From a virus, in the IMG/VR virus record IMGVR_UViG_3300042564_002302, positions 26,416-90,415 of that record: 64,000 nt of DNA; one strand, written 5' to 3'. This document shows positions 35,515 through 43,371 of this stretch, piece by piece (position 1 is the stretch's first letter; the number at the start of each line of letters is the position of its first letter). Both the position numbers and the translations under genes were made by a program. The notes beneath the pieces are model-generated. The model did not search any database, had not been told where the DNA came from, and saw only the letters and a list, made by a program, of their open reading frames with translations.

Positions 35515-35535
35515 TCTATAAGAATGGAGATATAA

Positions 35536-35760
35536 ATGAGTAATGAATTAAGTAATCAGGATAAGCAGTACATAATTAATCAAAAGATCAGGTTCCTTAG
35601 AGAGCAGATATATAATGCTGATGTTGATATTCAGCTTGCACAAGCTCAGGAAATTCCAGATACAGAGCAGGTTGAGCTCTATACTCAGTATAAAGTTGAC
35701 TGGAACGCAAAAATTGTTGTTCTTGAGGCAATCCTTCAAGAATTGCTAAATGCTCAATAA
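35536..35760 (+). CDS. Small coiled-coil protein (tandem paralogue 1)
   Basis: This 74-residue, almost entirely helical protein follows a GGAGAT site. It shares its layout with the next gene: 'L-[ST]-[NE]-x-[DE]-K-x-x-I-I-[ND]-Q-[KH]-I-R' at the start and 'W/L-x-A-K-I/R-x-x-L-x-x' at the end, so the two are tandem duplicates. It is probably a small structural or assembly protein of the tail, because it follows the fibre genes directly. Function is unknown. Confidence 0.6.
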   Translation: MSNELSNQDKQYIINQKIRFLREQIYNADVDIQLAQAQEIPDTEQVELYTQYKVDWNAKIVVLEAILQELLNAQ

Positions 35761-35771
35761 AATGGTAGAAT
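35743..35771 (+). promoter_or_regulatory. Promoter TTGCTA-N17-TAGAAT with extended -10
   Basis: TTGCTA (35743-35748), 17 bases, then TAGAAT (35766-35771) preceded by TGG. It lies at the end of the first coiled-coil gene and would drive the second copy (start 35787 after GGAGG). Each tandem copy thus seems to have its own promoter. Confidence 0.55.
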
Positions 35772-35786
35772 ATACGTGGAGGCAAA

Positions 35787-36011
35787 ATGACTACATCACT
35801 TACAAATGAAGAAAAGGCTGGCATAATTGACCAGCATATTAGAAGCCTGGACTATGCTATCTATGGCCTTGAGCTAGATAAGATTGAGGCACAAGCCGCC
35901 TCTCCAGTAGATGCTACTGCTGTTACTAACGCTACAGCAAGAATTACATCTCTAACTGCCAAGAGAACAGCTCTTGTGGCAGAAAAAGACTCATTGTCTT
36001 TAGAAGAATAA
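35787..36011 (+). CDS. Small coiled-coil protein (tandem paralogue 2)
   Basis: This 74-residue protein starts seven bases after GGAGG. It is similar in length and layout to the gene at 35536: both start with a short S/T-rich segment, then NEEKAGIIDQHIRSLDYAI against NQDKQYIINQKIRFLREQI, and both end in a helix rich in Lys, Leu and Glu. No motif identifies a function. The duplication in tandem is the main point of interest. Confidence 0.6.
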   Translation: MTTSLTNEEKAGIIDQHIRSLDYAIYGLELDKIEAQAASPVDATAVTNATARITSLTAKRTALVAEKDSLSLEE

Positions 36012-36026
36012 TAGAAAAGAGATAAA

Positions 36027-36215
36027 ATGGAAAAAGCGGAACTAATCATTGCCGCTCTACAACAGCGCATGGGAGATCTTGTTTCTAATTATGAGACTCA
36101 GATTGCTATGCTAAGAGCAGAAATTACTTACATGATGAATGAACAATCTCAAAAAGAAAAGGACACTGCAGACTATAATGCTGAATTACTTCAAAAGGTC
36201 GAAGAGCTCTCCTAA
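36027..36215 (+). CDS. Short coiled-coil protein
   Basis: This 62-residue, strongly helical protein (LIIAALQQRMGDLVSNYETQ, then IAMLRAEITYMMNEQ) has heptad spacing typical of a coiled coil. It is the third small helical gene in a row after the fibre genes. The following ORF overlaps its 3' end in another frame. Function is unknown; a fibre-base or tail-tip spacer is possible. Confidence 0.55.
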   Translation: MEKAELIIAALQQRMGDLVSNYETQIAMLRAEITYMMNEQSQKEKDTADYNAELLQKVEELS

Positions 36216-36600
36216 CCTTGATGAGGTTAAATCCCTTACTGGAAAAGCTTATATGATATCTGGCATGTTCTATAGAACAGAGTCTGGAAACTTTTATATC
36301 AAGTCTAATAAAAGGTATAAGGTTTACTCAGAAAGATGCCTGCAGTCTTGGGCAACACCAGTAATCAACTCTAAGTTTGCCAATATATCACATATACCTT
36401 ACGCAGGAGTTCTTGGTTTTAGAGATGGAACCATTATTCATAACCTAGCAGATGGTAAAATATATATAGTGTCTGACAATCAAAAGAGGCAAATAAAGAC
36501 TCCAGACGCCTTCCCAGAAGGCTGGATTGAGCAGTACAAGATATTGGTTAGCGAAAGTGAAGCCAATCTACACAAGGATGGTGCAGATATAAATGCCTGA
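36139..36600 (+). CDS. Small beta-rich protein, probably fibre-associated
   Basis: The ORF is open from 36139, but a start at ATG 36178 is about equally likely; neither has a clear Shine-Dalgarno site, and both overlap the upstream gene. From residue ~40 the protein contains TGKAYMISGMFYRTESGNFYI and later FRDGTIIHNLADGKIYIVSDNQ, a 'D-G-T-x-I ... G-x-x-Y-x-V-x-x-x-x-K-R' pattern found in surface and tail proteins. Its place after the fibre genes fits a virion role. Start uncertain. Confidence 0.5.
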   Translation: MNNLKKKRTLQTIMLNYFKRSKSSPNLDEVKSLTGKAYMISGMFYRTESGNFYIKSNKRYKVYSERCLQSWATPVINSKFANISHIPYAGVLGFRDGTIIHNLADGKIYIVSDNQKRQIKTPDAFPEGWIEQYKILVSESEANLHKDGADINA

Positions 36601-37045
36601 TATTGTAGTTCCTACATTTAGTGCTAATGATCCATTAGATTATGGTAAGCTAACTCAGCTAGCAACAGCCATAACATTGGTAAATGCTGCTATTCCAAAG
36701 CCTGAAGTAAAAACAGATCCAACAACTGGAACTGAAGTTGCTGTAAAAACTCTTACAAAGACAAGCCCTTCTCCAATAAAGGTACCCTTTGATAAGCTTA
36801 ATGTAAGATATGAAGGGGATATCATCGACCTTGGTGTAACATTTAAATCAACACCCAAGATCTTTTTGACAGTCACATATCCAGCAACAACTACTACAAA
36901 TAGAATTGTTGTAGCAAACGTAAAGTCTGCTACACCATCTTCGTTTAAGCCTGAGTATTTTGTATTCCAATGGGGAGCAAAATCATCTCAGTCTGGAACA
37001 GGAAGCTTTACAATTGATTGGTTAGCAATAGGAGAAATAGCTTAA
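36593..37045 (+). CDS. Small beta-sandwich tail-region protein
   Basis: This 150-residue ORF overlaps the previous one by eight bases. An N-terminal helical segment (ANDPLDYGKLTQLATAITLV) is followed by a beta sandwich with GVTFKSTPKIFLTVTYPA, NRIVVANVKS and GSFTIDWLAIGEI. The latter half resembles small fibre-tip domains. It is the last gene of the tail module, before the HNH nuclease. No catalytic motif is visible. Confidence 0.5.
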   Translation: MPDIVVPTFSANDPLDYGKLTQLATAITLVNAAIPKPEVKTDPTTGTEVAVKTLTKTSPSPIKVPFDKLNVRYEGDIIDLGVTFKSTPKIFLTVTYPATTTTNRIVVANVKSATPSSFKPEYFVFQWGAKSSQSGTGSFTIDWLAIGEIA

Positions 37046-37048
37046 CTA

Positions 37049-37327
37049 ATGAAGAGTGGTTACCAGCCATTAAAAAGCTGGCACCAACGAAATAGAAGTA
37101 TAAGTCAGAATGGTTACGTTCTGATATGGGTGCCAGAACATCCCAAAGCCTTTGCAGGAGGCTGGTATTACGAACACGTTTTAGTGATAGAGAAAGAGAT
37201 AGATAGATTGATTAATCATTTTGAGTCAATTCATCATATAGATGAGAACAAACAAAACAATCAATCATATAATTTATTTTTGTGCAGTAGGTATCAGCAC
37301 GACAAAGCGCATAAAAGATGTGCTTGA
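37049..37327 (+). CDS. Free-standing HNH endonuclease
   Basis: This 92-residue protein has the HNH homing-endonuclease layout: GYVLIWVPEHPKAF, GGWYYEHVLVIEK, then E-S-I-H-H-I-D-E-N-K (His-His core) and N-L-F-L-C-S-R-Y-Q-H-D-K-A-H. It matches the HNH_3-type pattern of phage homing nucleases. It is inserted between the tail genes and a promoter. Such enzymes cut alleles lacking the gene and spread by repair; I cannot tell whether this copy is active. Confidence 0.8.
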   Translation: MKSGYQPLKSWHQRNRSISQNGYVLIWVPEHPKAFAGGWYYEHVLVIEKEIDRLINHFESIHHIDENKQNNQSYNLFLCSRYQHDKAHKRCA

Positions 37328-37352
37328 CAATAATAAGACAATAACATAGAAT
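37324..37352 (+). promoter_or_regulatory. Consensus promoter TTGACA-N17-TAGAAT
   Basis: TTGACA (37324-37329), 17-base spacer, TAGAAT (37347-37352). The -35 box overlaps the end of the HNH gene. It drives the metallophosphoesterase gene and leads into a short leader with two competing hairpins (37361-37386). Confidence 0.75.
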
Positions 37353-37360
37353 ATAAGAAA

Positions 37361-37387
37361 GGCGACGAAGAGTCGTCTTTTCGTCGT
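37361..37387 (+). promoter_or_regulatory. Leader with mutually exclusive hairpins (possible attenuator)
   Basis: GACGA-AGAG-TCGTC followed by TTTT (37364-37381) could form a minimal terminator. The overlapping pair CGACGAA (37363-37369) and TTCGTCG (37380-37386) forms an alternative seven-bp stem that uses the same upstream bases. The two cannot form together. This is a structural inference only; the U-tract is short. Confidence 0.45.
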
Positions 37388-37400
37388 AGTTAGGAATACA

Positions 37401-38168
37401 ATGACAGAAGCAAAGAACGACCTTAAATGGATGATGGTTAGTGACGTTCACTTTCCAAGACATGATCCTAGAAAGGTCGAGTTGTTCTTAAAGGTTATGA
37501 AGTGGTTTAAGCCACATGCAGTTGACCTATTAGGAGACATCGACGATGCTGACTCTACAAGTAGATGGTCAGCTGAACATCCACTGGAGTTTACAGTACC
37601 AGTTGGTGATGGTGGAGTTACTGGAACAAAACAGTTTATGCACGACATTCGTAAGATTGTCCCAAATGCTGACTGTCATTTTCATGATGGAAACCATGGA
37701 TGGACAAGACATGGTGACTATCTATCAAAGAAGGCTCCAGCTTTCCTAGAAGTAATTACACCTAACAGTCTTTACGAATATGAAAAGTATGGCTTTAATT
37801 GGCATGAGTATAATCACCCTCCTGTAAAAAGATTTGGTGATATGTACGGACACCATGGAGAAGCTATCTCACAGCACTCTGCTGAGTCTGTAAAGAAGGA
37901 CGTAAATAACTGGGGAGTTTCCTTGGTTAGAGGTCATTCTCACAGAATGGGATCATACTATCAAACTTATAACATTACTGGCCAAGAGCTTCGTGGTTAT
38001 GAGATTGGGCATCTTTGTGATGAAAATAAAATGGATTATTCCATTCAAAAGAATTGGCAGGCTGGATTTGCGGTAGCACATGTAGTTAATGACTATCCGC
38101 ATATGCAACTGATCCAAATAACTAGAGACTATACTTGTGTCGTTGACGGCAAAGTATTTAGCGCATAA
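37401..38168 (+). CDS. Calcineurin-like metallophosphoesterase
   Basis: This 255-residue protein has the motif series of the family: SDVHFPRHD, LLGDIDDAD, HDGNHGW, GHHGEA and RGHSHRMG, which supply the two-metal ligands (Asp, His, Asp, Asn, His, His). Phage members act on DNA, RNA or phosphoesters; substrate cannot be told from sequence. It has its own promoter with an attenuator-like leader and is followed by the holin-like gene. It is cytoplasmic, with no signal peptide or membrane segment. Confidence 0.85.
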   Translation: MTEAKNDLKWMMVSDVHFPRHDPRKVELFLKVMKWFKPHAVDLLGDIDDADSTSRWSAEHPLEFTVPVGDGGVTGTKQFMHDIRKIVPNADCHFHDGNHGWTRHGDYLSKKAPAFLEVITPNSLYEYEKYGFNWHEYNHPPVKRFGDMYGHHGEAISQHSAESVKKDVNNWGVSLVRGHSHRMGSYYQTYNITGQELRGYEIGHLCDENKMDYSIQKNWQAGFAVAHVVNDYPHMQLIQITRDYTCVVDGKVFSA

Positions 38169-38180
38169 AGGAGAATATAT

Positions 38181-38588
38181 ATGGACGGCATTGTAATTTT
38201 TATTGCATCCGTAGTAACAATTGTTGCAACATCTGCAATTAAGACAGTACGTATGTCTGCAAAGCAGAAGAGCACAGTTGCAATTGCAACATCAGCAGTA
38301 ACAGGATTTGCTACAGCACTCATTCAGTCTGGCGGAGACCTTACTGCAGGTGATTTCACACAGACACTGTTCCTAGTGTTTGGTGCATCACAAGCAATCT
38401 ATACATTTGTAATGAAGGGTACTTCTGCAGATAAGATTCTTGAGCATGCATTTGGCGGAGGCAACAAGACTGTTGCGTCTGCTACAAAGCTCATTGCAGC
38501 CCTAGAAGAGGCAGCAAAGGAAGCAAAGCCAGTAAAGAAGGCTACAGTCAAGAAGAAGGCTGCAGCACCTAAGAAGGCTGCTGAATAG
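38181..38588 (+). CDS. Holin-like small membrane protein with basic tail
   Basis: This 135-residue protein starts after AAGGAGA. It has three hydrophobic segments: GIVIFIASVVTIVATSAI (about 3-20), VAIATSAVTGFATALI (about 34-49) and TLFLVFGASQAIYTFVM (about 62-78). A Lys/Ala-rich C terminus (KKATVKKKAAAPKKAAE) resembles histone-H1-like tails. The layout fits a phage holin, which forms membrane lesions at lysis. No endolysin lies beside it in this window, which weakens the call. Confidence 0.55.
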   Translation: MDGIVIFIASVVTIVATSAIKTVRMSAKQKSTVAIATSAVTGFATALIQSGGDLTAGDFTQTLFLVFGASQAIYTFVMKGTSADKILEHAFGGGNKTVASATKLIAALEEAAKEAKPVKKATVKKKAAAPKKAAE

Positions 38589-38589
38589 A

Positions 38590-38775
38590 ATGAAATGTGG
38601 AAGATGCTCTGGAAGAGTATTAATTGACAGAGTATTTTCTCAAAAACTCCACATGGAAATTTACTGTTTAAATTGTGGTAAAAGGTGGATGCTTGATAAA
38701 GAAAAGAGTAGAGTAGGCAGATGGCTAGCAATAAAAGAAGAAGCGTATCTAAAAGAATTGGGTATTTCTTTGTAA
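38590..38775 (+). CDS. Small zinc-ribbon protein
   Basis: This 61-residue protein has CGRCSGRV at the N terminus and YCLNCGKRW in the middle, two Cys-x-x-Cys pairs forming a zinc ribbon. The rest is helical and basic. It begins two bases after the holin-like stop and overlaps the next ORF by 55 bases in another frame. Its place in front of the replication genes suggests a regulatory or DNA-binding role, but this is inference. Confidence 0.6.
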   Translation: MKCGRCSGRVLIDRVFSQKLHMEIYCLNCGKRWMLDKEKSRVGRWLAIKEEAYLKELGISL

Positions 38776-39239
38776 ACGGCCTTTTGCATAAAACTCTTAA
38801 TGTAAATCGTGGCCAAGATCTGATCACAGCATGGTGCTATTCTGAAAAAAGAAGAGTATCTTATGTATGGTCAGACACACAAAAGAACCTTGAAAAGGCA
38901 TATACAATAACTCAGGTTGCTGATATGCTTGGAAGACATCGAATGACTATTGATAAGTATATCCGTAATGGATATATCCGTACTCCACAGAGGACATACA
39001 TTATCGATGGTAAGTTTGATAAGCTTGGTAAATATATGTTTTCCGAGAGAGACATTCTTGATTTACATGAATACTTTTGTTCTGTAAGTGTGGGGAGACC
39101 TAGAAAAGATGGAGTCATCAATTCTTTAAATCTCCCCACACGCTCAGAGCTTAAGGCGGCACTTAAGACAGCATCAGTGCTGTATATTAAAAATGATGAA
39201 GGAGACTTTGTCCCAGTCTGGAAGGAAAATACTTGGTAA
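38721..39239 (+). CDS. Helix-turn-helix DNA-binding protein
   Basis: The central part of this 172-residue protein (TITQVADMLGRHRMTIDKYI, then RNGYIRTP) is a MerR/excisionase-like winged helix. The N-terminal ~60 residues are basic. The gene overlaps the zinc-ribbon gene by 55 bases and the next one by one base (TAATG). Proteins of this kind sit at the beginning of actinophage replication modules. Regulation of early genes is inferred. Confidence 0.65.
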   Translation: MASNKRRSVSKRIGYFFVNGLLHKTLNVNRGQDLITAWCYSEKRRVSYVWSDTQKNLEKAYTITQVADMLGRHRMTIDKYIRNGYIRTPQRTYIIDGKFDKLGKYMFSERDILDLHEYFCSVSVGRPRKDGVINSLNLPTRSELKAALKTASVLYIKNDEGDFVPVWKENTW

Positions 39240-39532
39240 TGTTTAAGAAGCAGATTCATATCGTCATGCCAGAGATGAAGTCTTTTAAATATAAAAAGGG
39301 CGATAAAAAAGAATTTTTAGAAAATGCTACTGTAGCGTTAAATGCTGCAGCACAGATAGCAGAAGTACAACAAGATACAGATACATTATTGACAATTGCT
39401 GGCGCATGGATGGAAGCCGCATATCGAGAAGAGAAGAAGCCAAGAAAAGCTAAGCCCATTTTAGGGTTTACAACCATTGAGGATTCTGATAGAATGTCTA
39501 TGGAGCAGGAAGAAGAGGATGAAGATGAGTGA
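39239..39532 (+). CDS. Small acidic protein, function unknown
   Basis: I choose ATG 39239, which overlaps the upstream stop (TAATG), over the TTG six bases earlier. The 97 residues contain a helical core (ENATVALNAAAQIAEVQQDT) and a C terminus of mostly Glu and Asp (EQEEEDEDE). Such acidic tails occur on ssDNA-binding and replication proteins, but no known domain is visible. It overlaps the next gene. Confidence 0.55.
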   Translation: MFKKQIHIVMPEMKSFKYKKGDKKEFLENATVALNAAAQIAEVQQDTDTLLTIAGAWMEAAYREEKKPRKAKPILGFTTIEDSDRMSMEQEEEDEDE

Positions 39533-39728
39533 AAGAACCCGTGTAAAGATTGATCTTCAGTACACAAGAAATCTTGGTAACTATGAGAGTATTAAGATTG
39601 GTGTAGGAGTAGAAGATGATGTTAGGTCTGGAGAGAATGTTGATTCAGCAACAGAGCGAGTATATAAGTTTGTAGAGGATAAGCTAATCGATAAGGTTAG
39701 AGAGATAGAAGAGGAACTTAAGTCTTAA
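39525..39728 (+). CDS. Small conserved-looking replication-module protein
   Basis: The ATG at 39525, which overlaps the upstream stop (ATGAGTGA), is preferred over the longer ORF start at 39477, because it follows AGAGGATGAAG. The 67 residues contain GVGVEDDVRSGENVDSATER, then VYKFVEDKLIDKV, a pattern seen in small proteins of phage replication modules. It is charged and likely two strands plus one helix. Function is unknown. Confidence 0.6.
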   Translation: MSERTRVKIDLQYTRNLGNYESIKIGVGVEDDVRSGENVDSATERVYKFVEDKLIDKVREIEEELKS

Positions 39729-40082
39729 ATGGCAAAAGAAAACACAAAGGAGCCATACATCCTTATCTCATTATATGAGAATCTATATAAGGATAAGTAT
39801 AGAAAAGCTCCATCAATTAACCGTTTCCGTGAAAAGTGGGGCATGCAAGATGTAATTGATAGTGTTGGTTTTGACAGGGCTAAGATCCTGATTGAATATT
39901 ATTTTAAGACAACAAAGCCAGGACATCCTATGCAGTGGTTCTTCTTTAACTTTGACAAGCTTGACCAAGTTATGAGAGAATTAGATGCAGATAGAGCGGC
40001 AAGAGATAAGATGAGAGAAGAAACAAAGATTCTAGTAGCAGAAAGGGAAGTAGAACTTGAACATAGAAGCAGCAGTAATTAG
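39729..40082 (+). CDS. Replication-module protein, possible helicase-loader partner
   Basis: This helical, basic 117-residue protein, INRFREKWGMQDVIDSVGFD and KPGHPMQWFFFNFDKLDQVM, ends in a long charged helix. It lies directly upstream of, and overlaps by 26 bases, the DnaB-type helicase gene. Small genes at this place in other phages can be helicase loaders, but no motif proves this. The overlap suggests translational coupling. Confidence 0.55.
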   Translation: MAKENTKEPYILISLYENLYKDKYRKAPSINRFREKWGMQDVIDSVGFDRAKILIEYYFKTTKPGHPMQWFFFNFDKLDQVMRELDADRAARDKMREETKILVAEREVELEHRSSSN

Positions 40083-41313
40083 TTCCGTATGTAAAAATAA
40101 GGATATCAGCACACTTCTTGCAGATAACGTAGATGAATTATTCCAGTCACACAAAGATGTTTGGGATGGGTTAAAGTCATACTATATGAGGTTTAAGTCA
40201 GTACCTGATGCTGGAGTACTAACAGATAGGTTTAGAGATTTTGATGTAGTAGATACTACTGCAGAAACTGGATACTATCTAGATCAACTTAAGAATGATT
40301 TTATTTCATCAAAGCTTAAGAACATTTTACTAAAGTCTGGCTCAGCACTAAAAGAAAATGCTGCATCCAGAGTGCTTGCAGACATTCAGAAAGATTTGTC
40401 TAGTCTAAATAAACATACAAACAATGTAAGAGACTTAGACCTAACTGATTTTAAAAATGCGGAAAGTCATATAATTGCATTACGTGAGCGTTCAGATGCT
40501 ATGGGTGGATCCCCAGGAATTGCAACTGGATTCAAGGCAATTGATTATGCATACCCAACAGGAATGGCTCCAGGACACCTTATCGTGGCTATTGGCTGGC
40601 CAGGAAGAGGTAAGACATGGTTCACATCGTATCTTGCTTGTAGAGCCTGGGAACAGGGTTTTAAGCCCATGATCGTGTCACTTGAAATGTCACCAGAAAA
40701 TATGCGTGACCGTATTTATACTATGCTTGGCTCTGGAATGTTTAGGGCAAGTGATTTCTCTCGTGGTGATATCAACCTTGATGACTTTAATACATGGGGT
40801 GAGAAGAAGTTTAAGGATAAGAACGGATTCATTGTTGTATCTAATGAAGGTTTAGCAGATGTTACTCCTCAAACAATTCAGGCGAAGATTGACCAGCATA
40901 AGCCAGACATTGTTATTTGTGATTACCACCAACTATTTACAGATACAAAGCGCTCTAACTCTGAAGTAGAAAGAAATAGAAATATTTCTCGTGAGTTTAA
41001 GATGCTTGCTGTAACAAATAATATTCCAATTATTGATATTACTGCAGCAACTATGGACGACGTATCAGATCAAGACAGTCCACCACTAATGTCTCAGGTA
41101 GCTTGGTCAAAGGCTATTGAGTACGATGCTGATATGGCTATGGCTATTCACAGACATCCAGATACTAATATTATTGAAGTTGTCTCTAGAAAAAATAGAC
41201 ACGGAAAAAACTTTAGTTTCTATTTGGACTGGGATATAGATAGGGGTATAATTAAGGAGATATACGAAAGTAGCCCTAATGACCCACAAAAGGATTCACA
41301 GGTTTCAACTTAA
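40057..41313 (+). CDS. dnaB: DnaB-type replicative helicase
   Basis: The gene uses a TTG start with AAGGGA upstream, overlapping the previous gene. The N-terminal ~130 residues are helical and resemble the DnaB N-domain. Walker A is GWPGRGKTWF (180-189), followed by a RecA-like core with MIVSLEMS, VVSNEG, DIVICDYHQLF (Walker B) and a C-terminal Arg finger region. 418 residues is slightly short for DnaB but usual in phages. It should act at the fork with the DnaE-type polymerase below. Confidence 0.85.
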   Translation: MNIEAAVISSVCKNKDISTLLADNVDELFQSHKDVWDGLKSYYMRFKSVPDAGVLTDRFRDFDVVDTTAETGYYLDQLKNDFISSKLKNILLKSGSALKENAASRVLADIQKDLSSLNKHTNNVRDLDLTDFKNAESHIIALRERSDAMGGSPGIATGFKAIDYAYPTGMAPGHLIVAIGWPGRGKTWFTSYLACRAWEQGFKPMIVSLEMSPENMRDRIYTMLGSGMFRASDFSRGDINLDDFNTWGEKKFKDKNGFIVVSNEGLADVTPQTIQAKIDQHKPDIVICDYHQLFTDTKRSNSEVERNRNISREFKMLAVTNNIPIIDITAATMDDVSDQDSPPLMSQVAWSKAIEYDADMAMAIHRHPDTNIIEVVSRKNRHGKNFSFYLDWDIDRGIIKEIYESSPNDPQKDSQVST

Positions 41314-41602
41314 AGGCATCATCGGTGACGATGCAGATTTTATCCGCCTACGAAATCAGTACGAAAATCTACTAACTTCCAAGGCGAAGGCTCAGGGTCA
41401 TGTCAGGGTACTTGACATAGATAGCGCCTTTTCGGTATCATATAACGAAGATACACAACTATATGACTTCTTATTAACAATACATACAGTGTATGTGGGA
41501 AAGGCAAAGGCATGGCATACAGACGGAATGCAACAGGGACGATTGATGCCCAAAACTATGCCCCATCACAAGTTAAATCAATACTTAAAAGTCTCGGAGT
41601 AG
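41279..41602 (+). CDS. Conserved small protein between helicase and primase
   Basis: This 107-residue protein overlaps the helicase by 35 bases and the primase by 91 bases. It is basic, with KAKAQGHVRVLDIDSAFSVS and an LLTIHTVYVGK strand, then a basic loop. Its placement between helicase and primase genes is common in actinophage replication modules. The domain is not recognised. The large overlap with primase suggests the primase start may be used from within this gene. Confidence 0.5.
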   Translation: MTHKRIHRFQLKGIIGDDADFIRLRNQYENLLTSKAKAQGHVRVLDIDSAFSVSYNEDTQLYDFLLTIHTVYVGKAKAWHTDGMQQGRLMPKTMPHHKLNQYLKVSE

Positions 41603-42570
41603 AAGTAGTATCAGAAACCTACAACGACTTTTTATGCCTATGCCCAATTCACGGAAATAGAAATACACCAAGCTTTAGCGTAAGTCGTGAAAGAGGTGCA
41701 TGGTTATGTTTTAACCCATCATGTGGTGAAGCAGGATCACTTGTTGATTTAGTAAAGAAGATGACAAATCGCAATGAATTTGAAGCCATTAGATATATCT
41801 CTGCAAAGCAGGATGACACTGGCGTAGAGTTCGATGAACAGCTTAGCGACTTATTGGATAAGACAGAAGATTTTGTTGAGTTTCCAGAGCAGGTTTTAAA
41901 TAACCTACATACAGATTTAGTATCAAGCCAGCCAGCCAGAGACTACTTTGTGTCTAGAGGAATCAACGATGAGTCTATGAAACATTTCCACCTAGGGTAT
42001 TCACCAAAACAAAATATGGTGACTGTTCCAGTTCATAGTCCAGATGGTCTGCCAGTTGGAATTGTTGGAAGATCTATTTCAGAAAAAAGATTTAAGAACA
42101 GCACTAATTTACCAAGAAGCAAGACAATGTTTAACGTGCATCGTGCAAAGAGGCTAAGCGGAACAGTAATCGTTGTTGAGTCTAGCTTTGATGCTATTAG
42201 GGTACATCAGGCTGGATACCCAAATGTTGTGGCTACACTTGGTGGGCATATCTCACCAGATAACCTTGCTTTATTAAATAAGTATTTTAATAAGATTATT
42301 ATTATGACTGACAACGATCAGAAACAGTTTAATGAGTCATGTAGAAAGTGTTACCCAGCAAAGTGCTCTGGTCATAGTCCAGGAAGAGATTTAGGGTTTA
42401 GCATAGCAAATAAGTTGAAAAATAAAGATATTATGTGGGCATGCTATGACTACAATACAATTTATCCACATAATGCAAAAGATGTTGGCGACATGACGGA
42501 CGAAGAAATCAAGCAGTGTGTAAAAAATTCTTTATCACACTTTGAATATGTCTCGACAAACCCAGCATAA
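41512..42570 (+). CDS. dnaG: DnaG-type primase (CHC2 zinc finger plus TOPRIM)
   Basis: Near the N terminus of this 352-residue protein, LCLCPIHGNRNTPSF and CFNPSCGEAG give the Cys-His-Cys-Cys zinc motif. The TOPRIM core is GTVIVVESSFDAIRVHQ, then IIIMTDND, with the catalytic Glu and Asp residues. An inserted Cys-rich loop (CRKCYPAKCSGH) follows the TOPRIM aspartates and is unusual. It makes RNA primers for the polymerase downstream. Confidence 0.8.
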   Translation: MAYRRNATGTIDAQNYAPSQVKSILKSLGVEVVSETYNDFLCLCPIHGNRNTPSFSVSRERGAWLCFNPSCGEAGSLVDLVKKMTNRNEFEAIRYISAKQDDTGVEFDEQLSDLLDKTEDFVEFPEQVLNNLHTDLVSSQPARDYFVSRGINDESMKHFHLGYSPKQNMVTVPVHSPDGLPVGIVGRSISEKRFKNSTNLPRSKTMFNVHRAKRLSGTVIVVESSFDAIRVHQAGYPNVVATLGGHISPDNLALLNKYFNKIIIMTDNDQKQFNESCRKCYPAKCSGHSPGRDLGFSIANKLKNKDIMWACYDYNTIYPHNAKDVGDMTDEEIKQCVKNSLSHFEYVSTNPA

Positions 42571-42581
42571 TATGTTATACT
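42553..42581 (+). promoter_or_regulatory. Promoter TCGACA-N17-TATACT with extended -10
   Basis: TCGACA (42553-42558), 17-base spacer, TATACT (42576-42581) preceded by TGT. It overlaps the end of the primase and drives the ssDNA-binding protein gene at 42630, which has AAGGAG upstream. Confidence 0.65.
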
Positions 42582-42629
42582 AGTAATAACAGGGGCATAT
42601 ACAGCCTCAACTATAAGGAGAATATATAT

Positions 42630-43307
42630 ATGGCAATCGTACGTGGATTGAAAAACATGAACAAGGCTTTAGATAAGCCAGCATCAAGCAAGTCAGATGG
42701 CCCAAAGGCTAAGTGGGTCAAGCTAGAAGACGGAGAAAGCGTAAAAGTTCGTTTTCTTCAAGAGCTAGATCCAGATTCACCTCATTACTCAGAGAGTGCT
42801 GGTCTAGGATTCATCGCAGTAGAACACACAAACCCAAAAGATTATCGACGCAAGGCCCTTTGCACAATTGAAGACCAAGGTCGTTGCTGGGGCTGTGAAC
42901 AACACCGTAAAGACTTTAAGGCAGGATGGAAGGGTCGTTCACGACTATACATCAATGTTCTTATTGAAGACGGCAAGAATGATCCATACGTTGGAATTCT
43001 TTCACAGGGTTCAAGCAATAAGTCTGTTACACCAACACTTATTGAGTACGCAGGAGAAATGGGAAGTATCTCAAACCTCATCTGGCGTATGAAGCGAACA
43101 GGCACAAAGACAGACACTGGTTATACAATTATTCCTCTACAGAAGGATGAGACACAGTTTGATACTACAGGACTAGAACTCTTCCCACTTGAGGAAACAG
43201 CAGTACGTGAAGTTAAGTATGAAGAGCAAGAGCAGTTCTTCCTATTTGGCGATAACGAAGCAGAGCAGTCATCAGACTCTGCAACATCTTCAAACCTAGA
43301 GTGGTAA
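42630..43307 (+). CDS. Single-stranded DNA-binding protein (phage type)
   Basis: The N-terminal 20 residues of this 225-residue protein are basic and flexible. The core includes CTIEDQGRCWGCEQH (a Cys-x7-Cys-x2-Cys-x2-His zinc motif as in T4 gp32-like proteins) and an OB-like beta barrel. The last ~25 residues are acidic and Ser-rich, the usual protein-protein interaction tail of such proteins. It has its own promoter and a downstream hairpin, as expected for high expression. Confidence 0.7.
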   Translation: MAIVRGLKNMNKALDKPASSKSDGPKAKWVKLEDGESVKVRFLQELDPDSPHYSESAGLGFIAVEHTNPKDYRRKALCTIEDQGRCWGCEQHRKDFKAGWKGRSRLYINVLIEDGKNDPYVGILSQGSSNKSVTPTLIEYAGEMGSISNLIWRMKRTGTKTDTGYTIIPLQKDETQFDTTGLELFPLEETAVREVKYEEQEQFFLFGDNEAEQSSDSATSSNLEW

Positions 43308-43315
43308 AAAGATTG

Positions 43316-43341
43316 GGGGAGGGACTGAAAGGTCTCTCCCC
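43316..43341 (+). terminator. Hairpin after the ssDNA-binding protein gene (weak terminator)
   Basis: A 10-bp stem (43316-43325 with 43332-43341, one G-U pair) with a six-base loop lies just after the gene. There is no U-tract, so it may be a partial terminator or RNA-stabilising 3' end. The polymerase gene starts 31 bases later. Confidence 0.5.
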
Positions 43342-43371
43342 TACACCACATAATATTGTTAGGAAAAAATA

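Noticed and set aside
37049-38588. Endolysin near the holin-like gene
   Set aside because: No muramidase, amidase, peptidase or glycosidase motif in any nearby gene; the lysin may lie outside the window.
41413-41442. TTGACA-N18-TATCAT inside the gene between helicase and primase
   Set aside because: Spacer of 18 with a poor -10 inside coding sequence; probably chance, since a strong promoter exists after the primase.
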